Of a stretch of 64,000 bases of DNA, positions 27,290 to 38,544 are shown one piece after another; the first letter of the stretch is position 1, and every line of letters begins with the position of its first letter. The stretch comes from Hyphomicrobiales bacterium. GTDB lineage: Bacteria; Pseudomonadota; Alphaproteobacteria; Rhizobiales; Beijerinckiaceae. The translations under genes were made by a program, and so were the position numbers. The stretch lies in NCBI GenBank assembly GCA_930633495.1, contig CAKNFJ010000001.1, positions 992,001 to 1,056,000 on the forward strand. Reading direction: 5' to 3'. The notes beneath the pieces were generated by a model. The model worked only from the letters and a program-made list of their open reading frames with translations. It was not told the DNA's origin and ran no database searches.

Positions 27290-27382
27290 ATGGCCCAGCT
27301 CTTCTTCATGGGCGCACTGATCGCCGCGAACGCCGTATGGGTGCTCGGCCTGGGGCAGGCAGCCTATTGGTATTTCTTCTAA
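27290..27382 (+). CDS. 30-residue hydrophobic small protein
   Basis: A short frame with a strong Shine-Dalgarno (GGGAGGAG, 6 nt before ATG 27290) and a TAA stop. The product begins MAQLFFMGALIAANAVWVLG and ends QAAYWYFF, almost entirely hydrophobic and able to span the membrane once, with an aromatic C-terminal belt. No basic residues follow the membrane segment. I do not recognise a family. It lies alone between the hydrolase and the secreted repeat protein. Confidence 0.6.
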   Translation: MAQLFFMGALIAANAVWVLGLGQAAYWYFF

Positions 27383-27509
27383 CGACGCCGGCTCGTACCG
27401 CCCCGCCACCAGATAAATTCGGCGACTTCGACCGATCACCAAATGCAAGCAAATTCAGTTACTTGGGCGAAAATCACCAAAGAAGCCCCCGCGACGAGAC
27501 TTGGTTAAT

Positions 27510-27535
27510 TTTACCTTGTTTCAGCGTTTACCTTG
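27510..27535. repeat. short direct repeat upstream of the secreted repeat protein
   Basis: TTTACCTTG occurs at 27510-27518 and again at 27527-27535, a 17-nt period, in an AT-rich stretch about 80 nt before the ATG at 27612. It could be a regulator-binding direct repeat or overlap the promoter. Confidence 0.35.
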
Positions 27536-27611
27536 CGTTCATCACTTCGAACGGGCTTCCTGACCGCAACGAACGGCGCTCCGACGCCGAAGCCGACAGG
27601 TCAGGTCAAAC

Positions 27612-28202
27612 ATGGTGCGCGTACTCTCGTCATCCCTGGTCGTTGCCGCCTCCGCCTTCACGACGGCGCTCCTGCTGGGCACCCCGGCCGCCGAAGCCGG
27701 CGGCTGCCGCGGCTCCGCCTGCTACAACCTCGTGACCTCGCCGCCGGTCTACGGCAGCATCGACGAAACCTATCAGGTCCGCCCGGCGCAGGTGCAGCGC
27801 CGCGTCGTTCCCGCCGCGTACGAGACCGTTACGGATACGGTGATGATTGCGCCGGAGCGGCGCATCCCCCGCCATCGCGCAGCGGTCTATGACACGGTGA
27901 CCGAGAAGGTGCTGATCTCGGCTGCGACGCGCCGCTGGCAAGTGACCCGCGATGCCTGGGGCAACACGGTCGGCTGCTGGGTCGATGTGCCCGCGCAATA
28001 CGGATACCGGAGCCGCCGCGTCGAGGTTTCACCGGCGACCGTCGAATACGAGACTGTTCCGGCCGTTTATACGCAGCGTCAGCGCAAGGTGATGACGCGT
28101 CCCACCGAGGTCGTGCGGGAGGAGATTCCCGCCGTCTATGAGACGCGGCAGCGCCAGGTTCTGGTCAGTCCCGGCTCGCAATACTGGTCCCGCGCCCGCT
28201 GA
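27612..28202 (+). CDS. secreted repeat-containing hypothetical protein
   Basis: 196 aa. A clear signal peptide (hydrophobic residues ~8-25, cleavage near PAAEAGG). The mature part has four imperfect copies of a ~20-residue unit, best seen at residues 65-84 (VVPAAYETVTDTVMIAPERR), 89-108, 142-166 and 170-190, with the pattern A-V-Y-[ED]-T-x3-x-[KQ]-V-[ML]-[VI]. Few cysteines. Very rich in Val, Arg and Tyr, likely beta-strand. Function unknown; an envelope or surface role is an inference. A perfect intrinsic terminator follows. Confidence 0.82.
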   Translation: MVRVLSSSLVVAASAFTTALLLGTPAAEAGGCRGSACYNLVTSPPVYGSIDETYQVRPAQVQRRVVPAAYETVTDTVMIAPERRIPRHRAAVYDTVTEKVLISAATRRWQVTRDAWGNTVGCWVDVPAQYGYRSRRVEVSPATVEYETVPAVYTQRQRKVMTRPTEVVREEIPAVYETRQRQVLVSPGSQYWSRAR

Positions 28203-28259
28203 CTGAGCGGACACGGGCAGAGTTTCACGCAGACCCTTTACCACGGACGACCACTTTCA

Positions 28260-28285
28260 CCCCGGCCCTCGCGCCGGGGTTTTTT
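28260..28285 (+). terminator. intrinsic terminator after the secreted repeat protein
   Basis: CCCCGGC (28260-28266), a six-base loop, GCCGGGG (28273-28279) and a run of six T. It lies 57 nt past the stop at 28202. Confidence 0.9.
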
Positions 28286-28311
28286 CTTGGGCGATTTTCT
28301 GGAGAAGCGAT

Positions 28312-28420
28312 GCCGTCATACCCGGGGCGAAGCGAGGCTTCGACCCGGGTATCTCAGGACGGAGAAGGCACTGGTTTCCAAGACGCTCGGGTCAAGCCCG
28401 AGCATGACGCAGGGGCGTGG
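28312..28420. repeat. double-hairpin intergenic repeat
   Basis: A first hairpin pairs TACCCGGG with CCCGGGTA around a second inner pairing GCGAAGC/GCTTCG (28319-28351); a second hairpin pairs GCTCGGG with CCCGAGC (about 28386-28405). The design resembles the dispersed palindromes elsewhere in the window but the sequence differs. It separates convergent transcripts. Confidence 0.65.
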
Positions 28421-28433
28421 CGCTTGGGCCCGC

Positions 28434-28700
28434 TCAGGCGAGCTTGCCGGCGAGCAGAAGCACGCAGACGCCGACGACGAAAGCGAGGAAGCGCGCGGGC
28501 ATGCCGACCAGGGTGCCGGGCGAACGGCCGGCGGCATAGCCGAACAGCAGCTCGGTCAGGCCGAGCCCCAACAGCACGATGACGAAGGGCGGAAAGGCTC
28601 CGTCCTGCACGACGAAGCCGGCCTTGACCGCATAGGCGACGACGGCGCCGAGAATGGCGCCCAACGCGATGAAGAGAAGCTCATTCCGCGACAGGCGCAT
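28434..28700 (-). CDS. small membrane protein, 88 aa
   Basis: Begins MRLSRNELLFIALGAILGAV and has three hydrophobic segments (about residues 8-28, 36-56 and 68-86). No recognised domain. Only 10 nt downstream of infA on the same strand, so it is probably translated from the infA transcript. The ATG at 28700 is chosen since the upstream frame overlaps infA antisense-style low-quality sequence. Confidence 0.75.
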   Translation of the reverse strand: MRLSRNELLFIALGAILGAVVAYAVKAGFVVQDGAFPPFVIVLLGLGLTELLFGYAAGRSPGTLVGMPARFLAFVVGVCVLLLAGKLA

Positions 28701-28710
28701 CCGGGCGACC

Positions 28711-28980
28711 TCAGCGGCGCCGGAAGTTCTGGCGCGGCGGGCCACCGGGCGCCGGACCGGCCGTCTTCTGGCGGAAGTTGATGCGGCCGCGATCGAGATC
28801 GTAAGGCGACATCTCAACGATGACGCGGTCGCCCGCGATGGTGCGGATGCGGTTCTTCTTCATCTTGCCGGCCGCATAGGCCAGGATCACATGGTCGTTG
28901 TCGAGCTTGACCCGGTAGTTGCCGTCCGGGAGCACTTCGACCACCGTGCCGTCGAATTCAAGCAGTTCTTCTTTCGCCAT
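28711..28980 (-). CDS. infA: translation initiation factor IF-1
   Basis: 89 aa. S1/OB-fold protein that binds the 30S A site during initiation. The core [20 protein letters not shown] through [14 protein letters not shown] is canonical. It is ~17 residues longer than E. coli IF-1 (72 aa) through a Gly/Pro/Arg tail. It sits downstream of a cold-shock protein and a DEAD-box helicase gene in the same orientation. Confidence 0.97.
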   Translation of the reverse strand: MAKEELLEFDGTVVEVLPDGNYRVKLDNDHVILAYAAGKMKKNRIRTIAGDRVIVEMSPYDLDRGRINFRQKTAGPAPGGPPRQNFRRR

Positions 28981-29012
28981 CTGTCGTCCTTCGTGAGCCC
29001 TTAGGCGCGTGA

Positions 29013-29037
29013 GCGGGCCATCATCGGAGAGGCCCGC
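29013..29037 (-). terminator. hairpin after the DEAD-box helicase
   Basis: GCGGGCC (29013-29019) pairs with GGCCCGC (29031-29037), 22 nt past the helicase stop. No T-run follows, so read-through into infA remains possible. Confidence 0.35.
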
Positions 29038-29058
29038 CCTGTTCTGGCCGTTCGCGCG

Positions 29059-30537
29059 TCAGCGCGCGCGCCGCCGGGCGCCGTTGGTGCGTGGTTGCTG
29101 TGTTCTTTGCTGCAAGAACGCGACGCCGCCAAGCCCTTCTTTTGCCGAGACACCGTCTTTTCGCGTGGCGGCCTGCTCCGGGCGCGGAGCGCGCTCGGGA
29201 TTGCGGGGCCGCTCATGGCGCTCCTGGCGGGCGCCACCGGCATGGTTGCGATGGCCGCCCTGCTCGTGGCGCTTGCCCTGGTCCTGACGCTTGCCCTGCT
29301 CCGGGCGCTGGGCCTGCTGGCCCTGCGGGCGCCCCTGCCCCTGCGGCCGGGGCTGCCCGCCGCGTCCGCCGCGATTCTGCTGCGGCTTCTTGGGGGTGCG
29401 ACCGTCCCAATAGGGCACCTCGCCGACCGGAGTCGGCTTGACGCCGGTCAGCTTCTCGATCGCGGCGAAATCGCCACGCTCTTCCGGGGTGCAGAAGGCG
29501 ATGGCGACGCCGTCGGCGCCGGCACGCGCCGTGCGGCCGATGCGGTGGACATAGGTCTCCGGCACGTTCGGCAGGTCGTAGTTGACGACATGGCTGACGC
29601 CGTCGACGTCGATGCCGCGGGCCGCGATATCGGTCGCAACGAGGATGCGCAGCGAACCGTCGCGGAAGGCGCCGAGCGCGCGCTCGCGCTGGCCCTGGCT
29701 CTTGTTGCCGTGGATCGCCGCCGCCTCGATGCCGGACTGACCGAGCTGACGCACGACCTTGTCGGCACCGTGCTTGGTGCGGGTGAAGACGATCGCGCGC
29801 TCGAGATCGGGCACGTTCAGCGTCTTCGCCAGCAGGGCCGGCTTGTCGTTCGGCTCGGTGAAGATGACGCGCTGGTCGATCTTCTCAGCCGTCGTGGCGA
29901 CGGGCGTCACCGCGACCTCGACCGGATTGGTCAGGTAGGCGGAGGCGATATCGCGGATCGGCTTCGGCATGGTCGCCGAGAAGAGCAGCGTCTGGCGCTC
30001 CTTCGGGATCAGCGTCGCAATGCGGCGCAGCGCATGGATGAAGCCGAGGTCGAGCATCTGGTCGGCCTCGTCGAGGACGAGGAACTCGATCTCGCGCAGC
30101 GAGACGGCGCGCTGGTCGACGAGGTCGAGCAGGCGGCCGGGCGTGGCGACCAGGATGTCGACCTTCTCGCCGAGCGCGCGGATCTGCTTGCCGACGGGCA
30201 CGCCGCCGAAGATCACCGTCGACTTCAGCGTAGTGAACTGGGCATAGCCGCGAACACTGGCCTCGATCTGGGCCGAAAGCTCGCGCGTCGGCGACAGGAT
30301 GAGGACGCGCACGGCGCGGGCCGGCATCTGGCGCGGCTTGCCGAGCAGCCGATGCAGCATCGGCAGGGCGAAGGCCGCCGTCTTGCCGGTTCCGGTCTGG
30401 GCGGCGCCGAGCAGGTCGCGGCCCTGGAGAATGTGGGGGATGGCCTGCGCCTGGATCGGCGTGGGCGTTTCATAGCCCTCGGTCGCGAGCGCCTTGAGGA
30501 GCGGCTCGGCGAGGCCGAGTTCGGTAAATTTGGTCAA
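29059..30537 (-). CDS. DEAD/DEAH-box RNA helicase, RhlE-type
   Basis: 492 aa from TTG 30537 (LTKFTELGLAEPLL as written from TTG), which has GGAAAG upstream at proper spacing; longer frames add an untypical Arg/Pro stretch. Motif Q, Walker A AQTGTGKT, VLDEAD, SAT and HRIGRTARAG are present. The last ~110 residues are Gly/Arg/Gln-rich, an RNA-binding tail. RhlE-like helicases remodel rRNA and mRNA, particularly in the cold. Its place after a csp gene supports a cold-adaptation role. Confidence 0.93.
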   Translation of the reverse strand: MTKFTELGLAEPLLKALATEGYETPTPIQAQAIPHILQGRDLLGAAQTGTGKTAAFALPMLHRLLGKPRQMPARAVRVLILSPTRELSAQIEASVRGYAQFTTLKSTVIFGGVPVGKQIRALGEKVDILVATPGRLLDLVDQRAVSLREIEFLVLDEADQMLDLGFIHALRRIATLIPKERQTLLFSATMPKPIRDIASAYLTNPVEVAVTPVATTAEKIDQRVIFTEPNDKPALLAKTLNVPDLERAIVFTRTKHGADKVVRQLGQSGIEAAAIHGNKSQGQRERALGAFRDGSLRILVATDIAARGIDVDGVSHVVNYDLPNVPETYVHRIGRTARAGADGVAIAFCTPEERGDFAAIEKLTGVKPTPVGEVPYWDGRTPKKPQQNRGGRGGQPRPQGQGRPQGQQAQRPEQGKRQDQGKRHEQGGHRNHAGGARQERHERPRNPERAPRPEQAATRKDGVSAKEGLGGVAFLQQRTQQPRTNGARRRAR

Positions 30538-30673
30538 GAAAAGTCTTTCCGGACGCCGCGATACGGGGGGCACATGTGGAATTCGGCTGCGCCACCGGCC
30601 CATATCCGGCCTGATACTGATAGTCGAACCTGCCGGCGAACCGCTAGCCACAGCGCCGGCAGGCTTGTCGTGG

Positions 30674-30702
30674 ACCGGGCGAGCGATCACGCAACGCCCG
30701 GT
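30674..30702 (-). terminator. hairpin after the cold-shock protein gene
   Basis: ACCGGGCG (30674-30681) pairs perfectly with CGCCCGGT (30695-30702), 12 nt beyond the csp stop on the minus strand. No T-run follows. It may attenuate rather than end transcription into the helicase gene. Confidence 0.45.
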
Positions 30703-30714
30703 CGATGGGTTGGC

Positions 30715-30924
30715 TCAGGCGACGACGAGGTTGCCGGCCGAGGTCTTGCCGGTCTTGCGATCGGCAACGAGTTCGTAGGAGACGACCTGGCCGTCGCGCA
30801 GCTCGCGCAGGCCGGCGCGCTCGACGGCGCTGATGTGGACGAACACGTCCTGGCCGCCGTTCTCAGGGGTGATGAAGCCGTAGCCCTTGGTGGAGTTGAA
30901 CCACTTCACGGTGCCCTTGTTCAT
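30715..30924 (-). CDS. cold-shock protein (CspA family)
   Basis: 69 aa, the standard length. RNP1 KGYGFITP and RNP2 VFVHIS motifs are intact (GTVKWFNSTKGYGFITPENG region). A single-stranded nucleic acid-binding protein and RNA chaperone. The gap upstream (30925-31152) is unusually long for this window and probably holds a structured 5' leader, as in csp genes generally (inference). Confidence 0.97.
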   Translation of the reverse strand: MNKGTVKWFNSTKGYGFITPENGGQDVFVHISAVERAGLRELRDGQVVSYELVADRKTGKTSAGNLVVA

Positions 30925-31088
30925 GGGAAAGTCCTTACGTTTCAGATCCGCGTCTATCGTGGTGACACGACGGGACGCGCGGACGCCTCGCCATGGCCTT
31001 GTAGCGATGTGTGGTGGATCTGATTCGTAACCGCCACCGGACAAGCCGCCAAGCGGAGGAGTGGCCAGAACCCGGCCGCATCTCGTCT

Positions 31089-31117
31089 TACATTGGGACG
31101 CCTAGCACAGAATGCAA
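31089..31117 (-). promoter_or_regulatory. possible promoter for the cold-shock gene
   Basis: On the minus strand TTGCAT (31117-31112) and AATGTA (31094-31089) are separated by 17 bp, about 165 nt before the csp start. The -10 is weak. This would leave a long leader, as expected for csp mRNAs. Confidence 0.3.
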
Positions 31118-31152
31118 GAACGGTCCAGCAAGGCCCCCTCCACCTGCCGTAA

Positions 31153-31860
31153 TCACCCGGACGCGCCGAGTTCTCGCAGGATTTCGCTCAGCCCACCGAG
31201 GTCGCCGATCTTGCGATAACGGATATGCCCCGCCGGCTCCTCGGCATGTTCCAGCGCCCAGGTGAGGTCGTGCGGGACATGGACGGCCCACGAACCCGCC
31301 TCCAACGCCGGCAGGATATCCGACTTCAGCGAGTTGCCGACCATCATCGCCTGCCCTGCCCCGTCCCCATGGCGAGCGAAGAGGCGGGCGTAGGTCGCGG
31401 CCTTCTTGTCGCTGACGATCTCGACGGCATGGAAGAAGTCTCCGAGGCCGGATTGGGCGAGCTTGCGCTCCTGGTCGAACAGATCGCCCTTGGTGATGAG
31501 TACGAGCCGGTAGTCGCCGGACAAAGCTTCGAGCGTCTCGCGGACATGCGGCAGCGTCTCGACCGGATGCGCCGCCATCTCGCGGCCGGCGGCGAGGATC
31601 TCGGCGATGACCGCGGCCGGGACCTGACCATCGGTGATCTCGATCGCCGTCTCGATCATCGAGAGCACGAAGCCCTTGATGCCGAAGCCGTAGAATCCGA
31701 GATTGCGCTTTTCCGCCTCCAGCAGGCGGCCGGATATCTCGGCGGCCTCGCCATGCTCGCCGAGAAGCGCGACGAAGCGATCCTCCGTCATCCGGAAGAA
31801 CTGCTCGTTCTGCCAGAGCGTGTCGTCGGCATCGAAGCCGATGGTGGTCAGTCGAGACAT
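31153..31860 (-). CDS. HAD family hydrolase
   Basis: 235 aa. HAD motif I is DADDTLW (nucleophile Asp10, acid/base Asp12), motif II ITKGD and motif III MVGNSLKSD. Similar to YjjG/5'-nucleotidase- or phosphoglycolate-phosphatase-like members with a helical cap. Substrate unknown. AAGG lies upstream of ATG 31860. Same strand as csp, but the 228-nt gap suggests separate units. Confidence 0.9.
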   Translation of the reverse strand: MSRLTTIGFDADDTLWQNEQFFRMTEDRFVALLGEHGEAAEISGRLLEAEKRNLGFYGFGIKGFVLSMIETAIEITDGQVPAAVIAEILAAGREMAAHPVETLPHVRETLEALSGDYRLVLITKGDLFDQERKLAQSGLGDFFHAVEIVSDKKAATYARLFARHGDGAGQAMMVGNSLKSDILPALEAGSWAVHVPHDLTWALEHAEEPAGHIRYRKIGDLGGLSEILRELGASG

Positions 31861-32065
31861 GGTGCCTTTGCAGCTATAGTAAAGCTATCGAGCAACACCA
31901 ACGATCCGGCAATCTCAAGATGGTTCGCTCAAGCTCTACCACACGGAATACCCGCATAGGCTTCATGCCGGGCGCTGAGGTGCCCGAAGATTTTGAGCGC
32001 ATGGGCGCGGAAGAAATCGAAGCCTTGTTCCTCCGCAACCCCATTTTTCCGAAGACCGAAATGTC

Positions 32066-34753
<2,688 letters not shown>

Positions 34754-34933
34754 ATAGCCTCTTCAGTTCAGCCGAGCACGGCAAACGCCGCGCCGGTGCG
34801 AAAGTTTCGTGCGCATGCCGTCGATGGCCTTCCGGCCTCGGCGGCGGGGTGCGGCGGTCATGCCCAAATCCACATGAACAATCAATGAGCATGTGCAGCA
34901 CGGTTTTATGCGTTGCAGCACGGGCATGGCGGA

Positions 34934-35428
34934 TCAGCGGCGCTTCGCCCGGGCCGCAGGTGGCCAGCGCAGCGGCCAGTTGACGATGCGCTCGGCCGCC
35001 TCCTCCTCCGGGATGTCGTCTTCGGATGCGAAGACACGCCCGCGAACGGAGACTCCCGCCGCGACCACGGTTTCAGGATCTCCGGAAACGAGAGGGTGCC
35101 ACCAGGGCAGGTCCTTTCCTTCCGCGACGAGGCGATAGGCGCAGGTCGGCGGCAACCAGGGCAGGCTGCGCACCTCCTCCGGCGTCAGGGTCACGCAATC
35201 GGGCACCTTCTGCGAACGGTTCGGATAGTCCCTGCAGCGGCAGGTACCGGCATCGAACAGGCGACAGCCGACATCGGTCGCGAAGATGCGCCCGGTCTCC
35301 TCGTCCTCGAGCTTGACGAGGCAGCAGCGGCCACAGCCGTCGCAAAGCGACTCCCACTGCTCGGCCGACATGGCTTCGAGCGGCGTGGAGCGCCAGAACG
35401 GCTCGTCTTTCGGCGGTCGCGGCGTCAT
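34934..35428 (-). CDS. YcgN-like (UPF0260) CxxCxxCC-type cysteine cluster protein
   Basis: 164 aa. YkgJ/YcgN family small protein with a metal-binding cysteine cluster: CDGCGRCC near residue 29, then [18 protein letters not shown]. Many members are predicted zinc- or iron-cluster proteins of unknown role. Upstream of and co-directional with ppdK with a 180-nt gap; divergent from the PBP gene. Confidence 0.88.
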   Translation of the reverse strand: MTPRPPKDEPFWRSTPLEAMSAEQWESLCDGCGRCCLVKLEDEETGRIFATDVGCRLFDAGTCRCRDYPNRSQKVPDCVTLTPEEVRSLPWLPPTCAYRLVAEGKDLPWWHPLVSGDPETVVAAGVSVRGRVFASEDDIPEEEAAERIVNWPLRWPPAARAKRR

Positions 35429-35672
35429 GGCCGGCTTATGCGCCGCCCGGCGCCAAGATGGAAGGGCCTCGTGCCTGCCATGCGCTCGGCCTGCCGAATC
35501 CGCGCCGCCGGCGGGGCTTCTGTGACCTTCCTCACGGAATCTTATTCCTCGCCGGCTTATCCTGCCGCGGGTCGTAACTATGTGCCCAATATCCGGCGAG
35601 TTGCTGTTGCCAAGACGGATCAGGCGCGGCAGGACTCAGAGCCGGGGGCCATTCGGGAAGCCTGGAACGGCC

Positions 35673-37895
35673 ATGGAGTTCAGGAAGGCGGGCTGGAGAA
35701 CACGGTTGAAGCGCGCTGCGCTCGCCGCGGACTCATGGCTCGACGCCAGCCTGTGGAGCGCGGGGCGCCGCGCCGGCGAGACCTATGAGCGCATCCGCAG
35801 CCAGGCCGACCGGCTGACCGTGACGGGCGGCAAGCGCCTCGCTGCCGAATTCGCCAGCGAAGGGCTCAATATCGGCATCGTCGGCGCTCTCGTGATGCTG
35901 ATGCTGGCCTTGCCGGCCTTTCGCATCGGCAATGACGAGGCGCTCAAGAACCAGGTCTTCGCCGTCACCTTCCTCGACCGCTACGGCGCGCCGATCGGCC
36001 ATCGCGGCGCCCGGCACGACGATTCGCTGAAGCTTGAGGAGATGCCGGACCATCTCCTCAAGGCCGTGCTCGCCACCGAGGACCGCCGCTTCTACGATCA
36101 TTTCGGCATCGACGTGATCGGCACCTCGCGGGCGCTGCTGGTCAATACGCGGGCGTCGGGCGTCGTCCAGGGCGGCTCCTCGCTGACCCAGCAGCTCGCC
36201 AAGAACCTGTTCCTCAACAACGAGCGCTCGCTCGACCGCAAGATCAAGGAAGCCTTCCTGGCACTGTGGCTCGAAACGCGCCTGACCAAGAACGAGATCC
36301 TCAAGCTCTATCTCGACCGCGCCTATATGGGCGGAGGCACCTTCGGCGCCGCCGCTGCCGCCGAGTATTATTTCGGCAAGTCGGTGAGGGACGTCTCGCT
36401 GGCGGAGGCGGCAATGCTCGCCGGGCTGTTCAAGGCGCCGACGAAATACGCTCCGCATGTCAACCTGCCGGCCGCCCGGGCCCGCGCCAACGACGTGCTC
36501 AACGCCATGGTCGATGCCGGCTTCATGACCGCCGGGCAGGTCGACAGCGCCAAGCGCAACCCGGCGACACCGATCGACCGCAAGCGCGATTCCAGCCCGG
36601 ACTACTATCTCGACTGGGCGTTCGACGCGGTGAAGGAGCTCGCCTCCGAAGGCAAGCTCGGCCCGGACCGCGTCCTGACAGTGAAGACGCCGCACGATTC
36701 CGCGATCCAGGCCCGGGCCGACGAGGCGATCGAGGCCATCCTGCGCCAGCACGGGCCGGCCTATCGCGTCAAACAGGCCGCCACCGTCGTCATGGACACG
36801 GACGGGGCGGTGCGCGCCATTGTCGGCGGGCGCGATTACGGGGCGAGCCAGTTCAACCGGGCGACCGCGAGCCAGCGCCAGCCCGGCTCCTCCTTCAAGC
36901 CCTATGTCTATGCGGCGGCGCTCTCGGCCGGGCTCTACAAGCCGACCACCATCGTCACCGACCGGCCGGTCTGCATCGGCAACTGGTGCCCGAACAACTA
37001 CGGCCGCTCCTATGCCGGCTCGATGCCGCTGACCGTCGCGCTGGCGAAGTCGATCAACACGATCCCCGTGCAGATGTCGATCGCCATCGGCCGCGCCACC
37101 GGCGAGACGCACGAGGCGCGGGCGGCGGCGATCGGACGCCGGAAGATCGTCGAGACGGCCCATGCCATGGGCCTGACCACGCCGCTGACCGACACGGTCT
37201 CGCTGCCGATCGGCGCCGCCGAGGTCACCGTCATCGATCAGGCGGCGGGCTACGCCTCCCTGGCCAATGGCGGCAAGCGGGCGAAGCCCTACGCCGCCAT
37301 CGAGATCAGCAATTCGCAGGGCGAGGTGATCTACCGCCATGACCGCGACGAGCCGCCGGCCAAGCAGGTGCTGAGCACGCAGGTCGCGCAGGACATGAAC
37401 TTCATGCTCTCGAAGGTGCCGACCGAAGGCACGGGCCGGCGCGCGGCGCTGGACGGCGTGGTGACGGCGGGCAAGACCGGCACGACCAACGGCTACAAGG
37501 ACGCCTGGTATGTCGGCTATTCCGGCAACCTCGTCGGCGCCGTCTGGTTCGGCAACGACAACTCGGCTGAGACCGCCAACATGACCGGCGGCTCGCTTCC
37601 GGCGATGACCTTCAAGGAGATCATGCAGTTCGCCCATCAGGGGCTGGAGCTGAAGCCGATTCCCGGCGTGCCGACCACCGACCCGAAGGCCCTCGTCACG
37701 GCCAAGGCCGGCCCGGCCTCGCCCGAGGCGGCTTTCCAGCCCGGCCCGGGCGCCGGGCACATGCCCCGGCAATCCTTCGAGGCACTGTCGGCCGTCGGCT
37801 CCCTGTTCAAGACGATCGAGCGGTCGCGCGTGGCCGGCAGGCCCGTGCAGGTCGGCATCCGCGAGGTCTCCGGTTCCGACACGCGGCTGCGCTGA
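35673..37895 (+). CDS. class A penicillin-binding protein (PBP1A family)
   Basis: 740 aa from ATG 35673; an upstream frame to 35580 adds unconserved residues. One N-terminal membrane anchor (~67-83), glycosyltransferase 51 domain with catalytic Glu136 in ATEDRRFYDHFG, and a transpeptidase domain with Ser406-x-x-Lys409 (QPGSSFKPY), the KSIN motif and KTGTTNGYKDAW. It polymerises and cross-links peptidoglycan on the periplasmic side. The C-terminus ends in a ~60-residue Pro/Ala-rich tail. It precedes the DUF1214 gene by 73 nt. Confidence 0.95.
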   Translation: MEFRKAGWRTRLKRAALAADSWLDASLWSAGRRAGETYERIRSQADRLTVTGGKRLAAEFASEGLNIGIVGALVMLMLALPAFRIGNDEALKNQVFAVTFLDRYGAPIGHRGARHDDSLKLEEMPDHLLKAVLATEDRRFYDHFGIDVIGTSRALLVNTRASGVVQGGSSLTQQLAKNLFLNNERSLDRKIKEAFLALWLETRLTKNEILKLYLDRAYMGGGTFGAAAAAEYYFGKSVRDVSLAEAAMLAGLFKAPTKYAPHVNLPAARARANDVLNAMVDAGFMTAGQVDSAKRNPATPIDRKRDSSPDYYLDWAFDAVKELASEGKLGPDRVLTVKTPHDSAIQARADEAIEAILRQHGPAYRVKQAATVVMDTDGAVRAIVGGRDYGASQFNRATASQRQPGSSFKPYVYAAALSAGLYKPTTIVTDRPVCIGNWCPNNYGRSYAGSMPLTVALAKSINTIPVQMSIAIGRATGETHEARAAAIGRRKIVETAHAMGLTTPLTDTVSLPIGAAEVTVIDQAAGYASLANGGKRAKPYAAIEISNSQGEVIYRHDRDEPPAKQVLSTQVAQDMNFMLSKVPTEGTGRRAALDGVVTAGKTGTTNGYKDAWYVGYSGNLVGAVWFGNDNSAETANMTGGSLPAMTFKEIMQFAHQGLELKPIPGVPTTDPKALVTAKAGPASPEAAFQPGPGAGHMPRQSFEALSAVGSLFKTIERSRVAGRPVQVGIREVSGSDTRLR

Positions 37896-37968
37896 GCGGC
37901 GCCGGTTGACGGCCGGGGCTCGCGCGGCTCAACTCGCGTGAAGGGCATCGCGCCAGCGGAAGGCAAGC

Positions 37969-38544
37969 GTGCGGATTTTCGATCTCGCCTATATTCTCGC
38001 GCTCGGGGCCGGGCTCGGCCTCGGGACGGCGCATTGGGCGGTGGCCGGCCGCCCGGCGCTGGGCAAGGTGGAGGTCGGTGCCTGGGAGGCTTGGCCCCGG
38101 AGCGGCGGGCGCGATATCGACCCCTATATGCGCGCCCACCTCGCGCGCGGCGTGCATTTGCCGCTCGGCTCAGGCGAAGGGCTCGAACTGATCGCCGAGC
38201 GCGACGATGGTGGGCAGCCTCTGGACGGACGCTGCCGCTACGGCCTGTCCGGCATCACGCCGACCGCGCGCGGCTGGACGCTCGGCGTCACCGATCCCGA
38301 CGGTCTGCCGTTCCGGCTGCCTCTGGAGCGCGCTAGCTTCACCGATTCGGAGATCGTGCGCCCCGAGGACGGGCAGTTGTCGATGACCGCCTCGGCCACG
38401 CCCGAGCCCGGGAACTGGCTGCCCCTGCCCGCAAGCGGACGCTTCCAGTTCCGCCTGCGCCTCTACGACACGCCGATCTCCAGCCAGACCGGCGAGACGC
38501 GGGCCGCCAACCTGCCGCGCATCGCGCGCCTCGATTGCCGATGA
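37969..38544 (+). CDS. DUF1214 domain protein, membrane-anchored
   Basis: 191 aa from GTG 37969. An N-terminal hydrophobic segment (about residues 5-25, AYILALGAGLGLGTAHW) is followed by a periplasmic DUF1214 domain with WLPLPASGRFQFRLRLYDTP, which is the family's typical ending. The stop overlaps the next start as ATGA, so it is translationally coupled to the DUF1254-type gene. Function of the pair is unknown. Confidence 0.85.
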   Translation: MRIFDLAYILALGAGLGLGTAHWAVAGRPALGKVEVGAWEAWPRSGGRDIDPYMRAHLARGVHLPLGSGEGLELIAERDDGGQPLDGRCRYGLSGITPTARGWTLGVTDPDGLPFRLPLERASFTDSEIVRPEDGQLSMTASATPEPGNWLPLPASGRFQFRLRLYDTPISSQTGETRAANLPRIARLDCR

